Part shown: one piece after another, positions 39,335 through 48,319 of the stretch | Position numbering within the stretch: the first letter of the stretch is position 1 | Layout of the letters: every line of letters starts with the position of its first letter | From: JAOUEA01 sp963821925 | GTDB taxonomy: Bacteria; Actinomycetota; UBA4738; HRBIN12 | DNA: 64,000 nt | Assembly (NCBI GenBank): GCA_963821925.1 | Contig: CAWGFO010000011.1 | Span: 248,001 to 312,000, forward strand | Direction of reading: 5' to 3' | Position numbers and translations under genes: made by a program | The notes under the pieces: model-generated | Seen by the model: the letters and a program-made list of their open reading frames with translations, nothing else | Told to the model about the DNA's origin: nothing | The model's database searches: none

Positions 39335-42066
39335 CGCGTCCCGCCTTCCGCGATCGCGGCGAGCACGCGGTCGGGCGTCGCCGGCACCCGGCGCACGCCG
39401 GCACCGACGGCATCGCGGATCGCGTTCAGGATCGCCGGAGCCGTCGGGATCAGCGAGTGCTCCCCGATCCCCTTGGCGCCGTACGGGCCGACGGGGTCGC
39501 CCGACTCCACCAGGATGCTCACGACCTCGGGCACGTCGCCGATCGTGGGGATCAGGTAGTCGTGCAGGTTCTCGTTCCTCCCGGGGACGAACTCTTCCAT
39601 CAGCGCCATCCCGATCCCCTGGGCGATGCCGCCCTCGATCTGGCCCTCGATCAGGGTCGGGTTCACGGCACGCCCCACGTCGTGCGCGGCCGTGATCCGT
39701 CGAGGGACCACCGTCCCGAGGTCCAGGTCGACGTCCACCTCGGCGAGGTGCGCCCCGAACCCGAACTGCGCGTACGGGTCGCCCTGACCGTCCTCGTCCA
39801 GCGGGGTCGTCGGCGGGTCGTAGGTCGCGCTGGTCACCGCCACCATCCCGTCATCGTCCGCGTCCAGGGCGAGAAGGTCCAGCTCCGTCGTCGCGTCGCG
39901 GTCGCGCGCGACCAGCGTCGAGCCGTCGAGCTGGAGGTGCGCCTCGTCCGAGACCCCGGCCAGCGCGAGCACCCTCGCGCGCAACGACGAGCCCGCCAAG
40001 AAGGTCGCGTTCCCCGAGACGAACGTCTGCCGCGACGCGGAGCTCTTCCCAGCGTCCGGCGTGGTATCGGTGTCCGCCCCGAGCGTCACGATGCGGGCCA
40101 TATCGACGCCGACAGCGTCGGCGCAGATCTGGGTCATCACGGTGTTCGCGCCCTGGCCCATGTCGACCGCCCCCTGGTACAGCACGATCCGGCCGTCCTG
40201 TCGCAGCCCCACCTTGATCGTCGACGGGTTCGGCAGCGCCGTGTTTCCGCAGCCGTACCACATACCGGCGAGGCCGACGCCCCGCACCGTCGATCCGCCG
40301 GCGGCGTTCGCCTCGGTTGCCTCGGCCCGGGCGCGTTCCCAGTGCGGCCGCAGCGCGTCGAGGCAGTCGACGTACCCGACGCCCGATGTGAACACCTGAC
40401 CCGTGACCGTCGGCACGCCCGCCGTGAGCGCGTTGCGGCGGCGGAACTCGAGCCGGTCGACGCCTACGGCATCGGCGAGCTCGTCGAGTAGGCACTCGAG
40501 CGCGATCGTCGACTGCGGCACCCCGAACCCGCGGAACGCCCCCGCCGGCGGGCCGTCGGTGTGCACCGCCACGGTGCGCGCTCGGTACGCCTCGTAGACG
40601 TACGGGCCACCGGCGTGTACGGGGACGCGGTTCGCCACCGTCGCCCCCCACGACGCGTACGCGCCGGTGTCGAACTCGCCCACGTAGTCCATCGCCGTCA
40701 GGCGGCCGTCGCGTGTCGCGCCGATCCGCAGGTGCTGCCGCGAGGGATGCCGCTTGGTCGTCGACATCATCGACTCGGGCCGGGTGTAGGTGAGCCGCAC
40801 GGGCCGGCCGAGCTTCCACGCGGCGAGCGCCAGGAACGGCTGCACCGAAAGATCGAGCTTGCTCCCGAAGCCGCCGCCGACCGCGGTCGGCACGATCCGG
40901 ACGGCGCCGGGCGGTAACCCGAGGATCTCCTCCAGCTCGACGCGATCCATGTGCGGGGACTGCGTCGTCACCTGGATCTCGACGCGGTCTCCGACGCGGC
41001 GGGCGCATCCCGCCTCGGGCTCGATGTAGGCGTGCTCGATGAACCCCGTCTCGAACCCGCCCTCGACTTCGACCTCGGCCCCTGCGAACGCGCCGTCGAG
41101 ATCGCCGCGGCGGACGTGGCCGCGGATCAGGACGTTCCCGTCTCGCGCATCGTGCAGCCGGGGCGCATCGTCGGCCAGCGCCTCGTCGATCGACAGCAGG
41201 GGCGGCAGCTCCTCCCAGGTCACCGGGAACCCCGCGAGATCCAAGGCCTCGATGCGGTCGGGCTCGCCGACGACCATCGCGACCGCCTCGCCCCGGAACC
41301 GCACCTCGGCCTCCGCGAACACGGGTTGATCGGCCGTGGCGGGGATCACTCCGAATCGGTTCCGGCCGTCGATGTCGCCCGCGGCGAACACCGCGATGAC
41401 CCCCGGCGTCGCGGACGCATACGCGTCCAGGTCGCCGAGCCGGAACCGCGCGCGGTGGTGCGGCGACCGCACGACCCGGATCAGCAGCGCATCGTCGAAG
41501 GCCCGATCCGCGCCGAAGACGTCGGTGCCCTCGACCTTCCGAGCGCCGTCGACGCGCGGCACCCGATGACCGACCGCCTTGCCGGCCGGTGGCGACTCCT
41601 CCACGACGTCGACCGTTCGCGCATCCATCACGGCCGCGACGATCTTCCGGTAGCCGGTGCAGCGGCACAGGACCCCGCCGAGGGCATCCATCACCTGAGG
41701 CTCGCTGGGCGCCGAGGTCTCGCGGAGGAGCGCCGCCGCCGCGACGAGCATCCCGGGCGTGCAGATCCCGCACTGCGCGGCCCCGTGCGCGAGGAAGGCG
41801 CTCTGCAGTCCGCTCGCCTCGCCGCTCGCGTGCAGCCCCTCGAGCGTCTCGACGTGGCGTCCGGCCAGGCGACCGACCGGGGTCATGCACCCGCTGACGG
41901 GTTCGCCGTCGAGCAGGATGGTGCACGCGCCGCAGTCGCCCGCGTCGCATCCCACCTTCGTGGCCCACAGGCCGAGCTCTTCGCGCAGCACCTCGGTGAG
42001 ACGCCGCGCCGAACGGTCCACCTGCACCTCCGTCCCGTTCACGTCGAACGTGACGGAGGTGCTCAT
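39331..42066 (-). CDS. molybdenum hydroxylase with fused 2Fe-2S and Mo domains, third set
   Basis: 911 aa starting MSTSVTFDVNG, start overlapping the FAD-subunit stop. 2Fe-2S domains (CDAGDCGACTI, AQCGICTPG, VLCRCTGY) are joined to a molybdopterin domain (GGGFGSKLD, GAFRGFGVPQ, DMGQGANT, KGIGEHS with the catalytic Glu). Paired with its own FAD subunit and followed by the Hnr-like reductase, so nicotinate-dehydrogenase-like function is the best guess. The apparent longer frame that runs into the FAD gene is an artefact of a one-base insertion upstream. Confidence 0.9.
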   Translation of the reverse strand: MSTSVTFDVNGTEVQVDRSARRLTEVLREELGLWATKVGCDAGDCGACTILLDGEPVSGCMTPVGRLAGRHVETLEGLHASGEASGLQSAFLAHGAAQCGICTPGMLVAAAALLRETSAPSEPQVMDALGGVLCRCTGYRKIVAAVMDARTVDVVEESPPAGKAVGHRVPRVDGARKVEGTDVFGADRAFDDALLIRVVRSPHHRARFRLGDLDAYASATPGVIAVFAAGDIDGRNRFGVIPATADQPVFAEAEVRFRGEAVAMVVGEPDRIEALDLAGFPVTWEELPPLLSIDEALADDAPRLHDARDGNVLIRGHVRRGDLDGAFAGAEVEVEGGFETGFIEHAYIEPEAGCARRVGDRVEIQVTTQSPHMDRVELEEILGLPPGAVRIVPTAVGGGFGSKLDLSVQPFLALAAWKLGRPVRLTYTRPESMMSTTKRHPSRQHLRIGATRDGRLTAMDYVGEFDTGAYASWGATVANRVPVHAGGPYVYEAYRARTVAVHTDGPPAGAFRGFGVPQSTIALECLLDELADAVGVDRLEFRRRNALTAGVPTVTGQVFTSGVGYVDCLDALRPHWERARAEATEANAAGGSTVRGVGLAGMWYGCGNTALPNPSTIKVGLRQDGRIVLYQGAVDMGQGANTVMTQICADAVGVDMARIVTLGADTDTTPDAGKSSASRQTFVSGNATFLAGSSLRARVLALAGVSDEAHLQLDGSTLVARDRDATTELDLLALDADDDGMVAVTSATYDPPTTPLDEDGQGDPYAQFGFGAHLAEVDVDLDLGTVVPRRITAAHDVGRAVNPTLIEGQIEGGIAQGIGMALMEEFVPGRNENLHDYLIPTIGDVPEVVSILVESGDPVGPYGAKGIGEHSLIPTAPAILNAIRDAVGAGVRRVPATPDRVLAAIAEGGTR

Positions 42067-42897
42067 CGGTCGCCTCCGAGACCCGCGAGCGCCCGGCTCA
42101 CCAGCACCGCCGCGGCCGCACGCCGATAGTCGGCCGTGGCCCGGACGTCGTCGATCGGGCTGAGCGACGAGAGGTGCGCCGGCGATCGCCGACGCGTCGA
42201 CCTCGGACGGCTCCCGGCCCACCAGCTCCGCCTCGAGGGAACCGAGTCGCTGGGCCACCGGGGAACACGCCCCGACCGCCACCCTGGCGTCCTCCACCCG
42301 TCCCCGCTCGTCCACCACTGCCGCCACGGCCACCATCACGACCGAGATCACCAGGTAGCGGCGGAGCCCGAGCTTCGAGAACCCGGATCGCGCATGCTCG
42401 ACGCCGCCCGGGACGAGCACCGCGGTCAGCAACTCGTCGGGCCGGAGCGCCGTCTGCCGGTACCCGGTGAGGAACGCGTCGAGCGGCACCACGCGGCGTC
42501 CGGCCGTCGACGTCAGCTCCACGGAGGCGTCGAGGGTGAGGAGCGGCGGGATGCCGTCGGCAGCGGGCGACGCGTTGCAGAGGTTCCCGCCGACCGTCGC
42601 GGCGTTCTGCACCTGGACCGATCCCACCTGGCGCGCCGCCGCTCGGAGTCCGTCGAAGCACCCGGGCAGGTCGGCGGTCGCCACGTCGGCCCACCGGGTG
42701 AGCGAACCGATCCGGTAGCCGTCCCCGGTCCGCTCGAGGCCCCGCAGTTCGGCGAGTCCCCCGATGTCGATCACCGGAGGTGTCAGCGTCCGCCCGACGT
42801 GTTGTGGATAGACGTCCGTGCCACCGGCCAGCACGACGCCGCCCGCACCTCGCATCTCGACGGCGGAAGCGAGATCGGTCGGTACCAGGTAGTCCAC
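42063..42897 (-). CDS. FAD-binding subunit of third molybdenum hydroxylase, frameshifted
   Basis: GTG start (VDYLVPTDLASAVEM). FAD motifs LAGGTDVYP and TVGGNLCNASPAADG. At 42179-42180 an extra base shifts the frame. Removing it gives SAIA-AHLSSLSPIDDVRATADYRR, the conserved C-terminal signature, and a TGA at 42063 overlapping the next ATG. The span is 835 bp, one over a multiple of three; the corrected product is 277 aa. Without correction the frame reads through into the FeS-Mo gene and mimics a triple fusion of about 1188 residues. First gene of the second catabolic operon. Confidence 0.85.
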
Positions 42898-42923
42898 GGG
42901 CCGCAGACTAGCGACTCCCGGGC

Positions 42924-42941
42924 GGCCCCGTGCCCGGGGCC
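42924..42941 (-). terminator. GC hairpin between NTF2-like gene and catabolic operon
   Basis: A perfect 7-bp inverted repeat (ggccccg / cggggcc) with a 4-nt loop lies 22 nt after the stop of the NTF2-like gene and 27 bp before the FAD-subunit GTG. There is no T-tract, so it could be a weak intrinsic terminator or an operator for the operon. Confidence 0.3.
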
Positions 42942-42963
42942 ACGCAACTCGAGGCGCGAACCG

Positions 42964-43392
42964 TCAGCCGCCGGGGCCGGGGATCGCGCCGAGCTGCATG
43001 AGGAGCGTGAGTGCGTCGTTCATCCCCCAGTGTTCGACGACCTGACCGTTCTCGAGTCGATAGACGCCCCAGGCCTCGATGTCGAACGGGTTCCCGTTGG
43101 CCGGCACGTCGAACGCCGGGAAGCCGCCCTGATTCGTGCCCGTGATCCGGTTGCGGACGAAGACCCGGTCGCCGCCCTCGACGACGTCGAGGATCTCGAC
43201 CTTCCGGTCGGGGAACGACTGCATGACGCCCTGGTGGGCCATCTTCGAGCCGGCCAGGCCCGCCGGCACGCCCGGGGTGGCCGACTGGGCATTCTCGAAT
43301 CCCGGGGCGAAGTACCGGTCCAGGTCGTCCAGCCGGTTCTCGTCCCAGGCGGTCTCGATCGCCCTGACCACATCCGCATTGCTCGGTGCCAT
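42964..43392 (-). CDS. SnoaL/NTF2-fold ester cyclase-like protein
   Basis: 142 aa with AGGAGG before the ATG (MAPSNADVV). The pattern of an N-terminal helix, FAPGFENAQ, a MAHQGVMQSFPDRKVEI stretch and EAWGVYRLENGQVVEHWGMND is typical of SnoaL-like polyketide-cyclase / NTF2 proteins. Many members have no known substrate. It is upstream of the second catabolic operon on the same strand and separated from it by the GC hairpin. Confidence 0.8.
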   Translation of the reverse strand: MAPSNADVVRAIETAWDENRLDDLDRYFAPGFENAQSATPGVPAGLAGSKMAHQGVMQSFPDRKVEILDVVEGGDRVFVRNRITGTNQGGFPAFDVPANGNPFDIEAWGVYRLENGQVVEHWGMNDALTLLMQLGAIPGPGG

Positions 43393-43580
43393 CCGTCCAC
43401 CTCCTGCATCGCGCCCACCCGGCGGGTCGGCTCCCTCGTACATCTCAACGACGAACGGAGGGCGCGTGGAACGACAGGGGTATCCCTCTTCGGGGTCGCG
43501 GGCTAGCATCGGTGCGCCCGCCCGAGCCCTCCCTAGGGTCGGCTCGTCCATCGGAGGCGCCGATCGGAAGAGGGGGGATC

Positions 43581-44459
43581 ATGCGCATCGTGAAGGGGCT
43601 CGTGGGGCTGGCGGTCGTGCTGGGCGTGGTCGCGGCCGGCATGCCGGCGGCGTCCGCCGGACCGCGGTACGGGGGAAGCGCGTACTACCTCGCGCTCGGC
43701 GACTCCCTCGCTGCCGGATTCCAGCCCGGGCAGGGTGACACCCAGACCGGGTACGTGCACGACCTCTGGACGACGTTCGGAGCGCAGATCTCCGGGCTCG
43801 GGCTGCGCAACGTCGGATGCGACGGGGAGACGACCCGGTCGATGATCACCGGCGCCCGCTCCCTGTGCCACTACGCAGCCGGCTCCCAGTTGGACGCGGC
43901 GGTCGCGTTCCTGGAGGGCCACCCCGGACAGGTGGCGTTCATCACGATCGACATCGGTTCGAACGACGTCTTCGAGCGTTGCCTCTCCGACGGCCCGCTC
44001 CTGAAGCGGTCGTGCGTGCGCGGCGTGCTGCCACACGTGCAGGCGAGGCTCACGCGCATCCTCGATGCGCTCGCAGCGGCGGCGGGACCGGGCGTGCCGA
44101 TCGTCGCGATGACGTACTACGACCCGCTGCTCGGCTTCTGGGGTCTGGTCCCGGGCGGTCGGTTCCTCGCGCGGGCGAGCCTCCGCTCGTTCGAGGCGCT
44201 GAACGCTGGGCTGACGACCACCTACGAGGACGCCGGCGTGGGTGTGGCCGACGTGGCGGCGACCTTCCGGATCGACGACTTCGCGGACACGATCGTGGTG
44301 GCGGGCCGCGGCCCGCTCCCCGCGAACGTCGCGCTCACGTGCCGGTGGACGTGGTTCTGCTCGCCGAGGTCCGCCGGTGATCCGCATCCGAACGACAAGG
44401 GGTACCGCAGGATCGCGCACACGATCGAAGGGGTGGTCGAGGCACTGCTCCCGACCTAG
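43581..44459 (+). CDS. secreted SGNH/GDSL hydrolase (lipase-like)
   Basis: 292 aa starting MRIVKGLVG with a signal peptide ending ASA-GP. Catalytic Ser in ALGDSLAAG (GDS at 40-42), Gly block NVGCDGET, Asn block DIGSNDVF and the Asp/His pair DPHPNDKGY define the four SGNH blocks. Six or more Cys suggest disulfides in the exported form, as in Streptomyces and mycobacterial secreted esterases. Convergent with the next gene (stop codons overlap by 4 bp). Confidence 0.9.
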   Translation: MRIVKGLVGLAVVLGVVAAGMPAASAGPRYGGSAYYLALGDSLAAGFQPGQGDTQTGYVHDLWTTFGAQISGLGLRNVGCDGETTRSMITGARSLCHYAAGSQLDAAVAFLEGHPGQVAFITIDIGSNDVFERCLSDGPLLKRSCVRGVLPHVQARLTRILDALAAAAGPGVPIVAMTYYDPLLGFWGLVPGGRFLARASLRSFEALNAGLTTTYEDAGVGVADVAATFRIDDFADTIVVAGRGPLPANVALTCRWTWFCSPRSAGDPHPNDKGYRRIAHTIEGVVEALLPT

Positions 44460-45097
44460 GCGGTCGGGTGGAACAGCGGGACGACCGGATCCCACCCTTC
44501 TCGCAGGACGGCGACGAGCGAGGGCGGCGTGATGACGTCGGCGTCGCCTCGTAGGGGGCGCGGGGCCCGGTCGCGGTAGCCCTCCGGTGACCACCGCAGC
44601 AGCCGGTCCCCGTACAGCAACCAGGGCGCCCCGTCGACGCGGATGAAGGCACCGTCAGGGAGATCGGCGATTGACGAGCGATGCAGCCGCCGCGTGCGCG
44701 TGTCGGGATCCAGTCGTTCCTCGTGCAGCCGGGCATCGATCGCGTCGGCGTCGAACGGCTCGCCGTGGAGGTCCCGCCACGCGGCGATGAACCGGACGTA
44801 GTCCTCGCGGCGGCAGAGCGCGCACGGTCGGTGGCCCGCCGCCATCGCGGTGGCTTCGTCGAGGAAGAAGAGCTCGGTGAATCGCCCCGGCTGCATCAGC
44901 GGTTCGCGGTGCCACCCCTTGAACCGGAGGCGGCAGGCGATCCACCGCTTGACCGCGTACTGACGACGGATCTGTCCTACGTCGTCGTGGAGGCAGCCTC
45001 GGTTCCCGTACACGAGGCCACGGGCGGGCGTGGCGATCAGCTCGCCCATCGGCGTCACCCGGTTCTGTCGCGGCATGTCCCGCCCCCCGGTCTTCAC
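44456..45097 (-). CDS. conserved hypothetical protein with CxxC motif
   Basis: 213 aa from GTG (KTGGRDMPRQN); an in-frame ATG at 45076 is an alternative. A widespread uncharacterised bacterial family: NRVTPMGELIATPARG, NRGCLHDD, KRWIACRL, GRFTELFFLDEATA, and GHRPCALCRREDY with a CxxC resembling the zinc site of Ada-type proteins. Cytoplasmic, no membrane segment. Function unknown. Confidence 0.8.
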   Translation of the reverse strand: MKTGGRDMPRQNRVTPMGELIATPARGLVYGNRGCLHDDVGQIRRQYAVKRWIACRLRFKGWHREPLMQPGRFTELFFLDEATAMAAGHRPCALCRREDYVRFIAAWRDLHGEPFDADAIDARLHEERLDPDTRTRRLHRSSIADLPDGAFIRVDGAPWLLYGDRLLRWSPEGYRDRAPRPLRGDADVITPPSLVAVLREGWDPVVPLFHPTA

Positions 45098-45118
45098 GTG
45101 TCGAGCTCCGAGCCCGGA

Positions 45119-47202
45119 TCATGACGCTTCATCCAGTGACGCTCCCGAGGCGAGGTCGATCCGGATCACCGTGCCTTCGTCATGGAATCCGATCCACGCA
45201 TGCTGGTTCCATGCGGAGATCGTCGCGGGCGTGACGTCGGGGAGCGGCACGGGCGAACCGACGCGACGCCCGGCCTCAGCGTCGATCGCCACGACCGTCG
45301 CGGGGTGGTCGGGGTCCGGGATGTAGATGTCCGGATCTGAGGATCCCGTGGCGGTGAGTACGAAGAGATGCGTCCCCGACCCCGCGATCGCAACGGCGTC
45401 AGGGATCGTGATATCGCCGCACGGTTCCAGGGTCTGGACGTCGGCACACCGCACCCATCCGTTCCCGACGAGCCAGAGGTGCTGCCCGACGACGGCGGCG
45501 TCCGTGGCGCCGGTCGCCCAGAACGGGAGCCGGCGAGACGCGAAGGTTTGGCTGTTGACCCGGAGGTCGCCGACGAAGACGTACCCGTTCCCGACGACCA
45601 GAGGCCCGGTGTTAGCCGGCATCGCGTAGTCGATCCGGCCGGTGTCCGGGTCCACGCGAGCGAGCAGACCGTTCGTCCGTCGAGACCCAGAGCCAGCGTC
45701 CGTCGAGGCCCACGTGGAGGAGGTTCCCCACGCCCGGCTTGATCTCCGCCCGGCTCAGGCGTGATCCGTCGGCCAGGAACGTCTCCATGTCTCGGCCGGA
45801 CACGACCGCCACCTGATTCCCGCTCACATCGATGTCGCTGTAGTCGTAGTCCCAGGGCCCCGTCGCGACGGTTCGACCTGCGCCGGAGTCGGGATCTACC
45901 GAGACCAGCTCGTTCCGCGCCCGTGACGAACACGCCCGCCTGCGACGCCGCCACGTGCCACGCATCGACGTCGGTCGTGAGACCCATCTCGAGCGTCATC
46001 GGAGAGGGCGTCGACGAGGCGTCTCCGGGGAACAGGTCGATCCGGGTGAGCGTCCCATCCCAATCGAGAGCCCAGAGAGAACCGTCGAGCAGAGCAGCCG
46101 TGCTCCAGCCGATGCGCGCCGAGAACCGCTGCGCGGTGCCCGTCCCGAGGTCGGCCCTCGCGAGGGACTTGCCGGACACGAACCACGCATCCCCACCATC
46201 CGCCGCCACCGTGGATCGGATGCCCGAGGCGTCGACGACCGTCCCTCCCTCAGCGAGGGCTGTGGAGGGATCGACGGGCACGAACCGATCGGCCTGGTTG
46301 GTCCAGACTCGCCCTCCCGACACGAAGAGTCGTCCGATGTCGACCGGCGCCGGGCTACACGCCGCGGCCGGCGAGGGTTCCTCCGCCACCAGCTCCATCG
46401 TCGACGGATCGATCGAGGCGAGCGACGCACAAGGTCCGCCGCCTCCCTGCCATGAGAGCACCTCGACGATGACCGCTCCGGGGACCGCGACGATCTGGCG
46501 ACCCATGTCGCCGGACAGCTGGACCGGGTCCCCGAACCGCCCGGTCGAGGGATCGAAACGCTGCACGGTGACACCCTGACCGCCCTCGCCCAAGGCGTAG
46601 AGGGCCTCGCCGTCGGACGCGACGTCGGCGAACCCGCTGAGATCGTCGCTGGAGAAGGTCGTCACCGCGCCGGAGACCGGATCGATCCGTACGAGCTGCG
46701 CGGTCCGTGGACCGCCTCCCGACCCTGCGATCCAGATCGCGTCCGCGGTCGCGAGCAGTCCGCCGCCGCCCGTCTCCCAGGTCGGAAGGGTGGGCACGGG
46801 GATCGTGTCGACGATCGACATCGAGTCGGGCTCCACGCGGAGAAGAGCCGCCCGATCCACGCCTTCCCCCCCGTCGATGCCGTAGGCCGCGACCCACAGA
46901 CTCCCGAACCCCGCGGTGAGTGCGGTCGTCTGCCCGGTGGGGCCGACCTGGATCGATCCCGCGATCTGCGGGCTGGGACTGGGTGCCGGGGTGGCGGGGG
47001 GTGTGGACAGGTCCGGATCGAACGCGCGAACCATGACTGTGACACCGCCGAGCGCGATCAGCCCTGCGACGACACCCGCCGTTACCCGTCGACGAGAGGA
47101 GCGCCGCCGGCGAAGTGCATCGAGCTTGTCGAACGTCACCTCGTCGATACGGGGCACCAACTGGTCGCGAACGGAGTTGAGCGGTGCTCGGAGCTTGCTC
47201 AC
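45119..47202 (-). CDS. membrane-anchored beta-propeller protein coupled to ECF sigma factor, two frameshifts
   Basis: GTG start (VSKLRAPLNS) overlapping the sigma-factor stop (GTGA). A short basic cytoplasmic part of about 40 residues, one transmembrane helix (about 41-59), a Pro/Ser linker and an extracellular propeller with many SLWV/LWA blade motifs. The frame breaks at 45915-45916 and 45676-45677, one extra base each. Correction joins VTGA-NELVSVDPDSG and VSTTNGLLARVDPDTG and yields about 693 aa. Coupling to the sigma gene and the topology suggest an anti-sigma or sensor that releases the sigma factor; no classical ZAS motif is visible. Confidence 0.75.
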
Positions 47203-47717
47203 GGTTCTTCTCCTGCCATGAGTCGGATCCTCTGTCGGCCCTGTGAACACAGGGAGCGGATGGTCGCCGGACGCACGTGCAGCATCGACGCGGCCTCGCG
47301 CACATCCAGATCGAGCAGCTCGGTCAGGACGAGAGCGGCGCGCTGACGAGGCGTGAGTGACCGCAGCGCCCTGACAAGGTCCTCGCGCTCCTCTACTAAG
47401 GAGAACGCATCGGTGTCGACGCTCGTGTCTCCTGCGGTCCTTGCCGCGAGCCTGAGGCGACGCCGGCGCTGACGGACGAGGTTCATCGCGGTGCGGTAGA
47501 GGTAGCCCGTCGGATCAGGGTGCGTCTGGACGCGGTCCCAGCGTTCCCAAACCCGGACGAACGCTTCCTGCGCGATCTCCTCAGCTTCGGACCGGCTCGC
47601 GAGGATCAACACGAGCGTTGCGAAGAGACGAGGGCGCTCAGAGTCGAAGAAGTCCTCGAAGCGAACGGACCGCCGGCTCACGGCCCCGACGCTGACCTTC
47701 GACACACCTTCGTCCAC
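47199..47717 (-). CDS. ECF RNA polymerase sigma factor
   Basis: 172 aa. Region 2 (SEAEEIAQEAFVRVWERWD) and region 4 with helix-turn-helix (LTPRQRAALVLTELLDLDVREAASMLHV) typical of SigE-like ECF factors with no N- or C-terminal extension. Translationally coupled to the downstream propeller gene, the usual arrangement for a sigma factor and its regulator. Divergent from a second ECF gene. Confidence 0.88.
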   Translation of the reverse strand: MDEGVSKVSVGAVSRRSVRFEDFFDSERPRLFATLVLILASRSEAEEIAQEAFVRVWERWDRVQTHPDPTGYLYRTAMNLVRQRRRRLRLAARTAGDTSVDTDAFSLVEEREDLVRALRSLTPRQRAALVLTELLDLDVREAASMLHVRPATIRSLCSQGRQRIRLMAGEEP

Positions 47718-47836
47718 TCAGACACCATGCCTGAGTTGGCCCGAACGTTCAGATGGAGGCCGCCTGATGACTGCTCTCGAGAGAAGATGCGGCGTCAGGT
47801 ACACGCTTCGAGCGCTTTCACCCCCTAGCAGGTGGG
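47718..47836. promoter_or_regulatory. divergent intergenic region between two ECF sigma genes
   Basis: 119 bp shared by the two divergent sigma operons. It contains a palindromic GAACGTTC at 47743-47750. Since ECF -35 elements often carry GAAC, one palindrome could serve both directions for autoregulation. A matching -10 was not identified. Confidence 0.25.
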
Positions 47837-48319
47837 ATGGATCGGACGCCACGAACCGCGTCGAGGTCGGACGAGCTCGGCCGGCTCTATCAGGACGAGG
47901 GCTCGCGGTTGTGGCGCGCCGTGTTCGCCTACGGCGGGGATACCGAGGTCGCGAGCGATGCGGTCGCCGAAGCGTTCGCCCAATGCATCCGCCGGGGCGA
48001 CGAGGTTCGCGACCCGCGCGCCTGGGTGTGGCGGTCGGCGTTCCGGATCGCGGCGGGCGAGCTGAAGGAGCGGGGCCGACACCAGGAGCTGGGCACCGAG
48101 GAACGACCCCACGAGATCCCCGAGGAGGTGGGAGACCTGATGACGCTGATCGCCGGGCTGCCTCGCCAACAACGCGCCGCCCTCGTGCTCCGTCACTACG
48201 CGGGCTACGACACCCGTGAGGTCGCCCAGATCATCGGGACGAGCCAGGCGACGGTCCGGGTGCATCTGAGCCGCGGTCGCAGACGACTGCGGGAACTCCT
48301 GGAGGACACCGATGGCTGA
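47837..48319 (+). CDS. ECF RNA polymerase sigma factor
   Basis: 160 aa starting MDRTPRTASRS, AGGTGG just upstream. Region 2 (ASDAVAEAFAQCIRRG, PRAWVWRSAFRIA) and region 4 (LPRQQRAALVLRHYAGYDTREVAQIIGTSQATVRVHLSRGR). Its stop overlaps the start of the downstream membrane gene by 8 bp. Together with the minus-strand module it makes two back-to-back sigma/propeller systems. Confidence 0.88.
   Translation: MDRTPRTASRSDELGRLYQDEGSRLWRAVFAYGGDTEVASDAVAEAFAQCIRRGDEVRDPRAWVWRSAFRIAAGELKERGRHQELGTEERPHEIPEEVGDLMTLIAGLPRQQRAALVLRHYAGYDTREVAQIIGTSQATVRVHLSRGRRRLRELLEDTDG

Noticed and set aside
39331..42897. Apparent single 1188-residue FAD-FeS-Mo fusion
   Set aside because: The FAD part lacks its normal C-terminus in this frame. 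Removing one base at 42179-42180 restores the PIDDVR tail and a stop overlapping the next ATG, so two genes are present.
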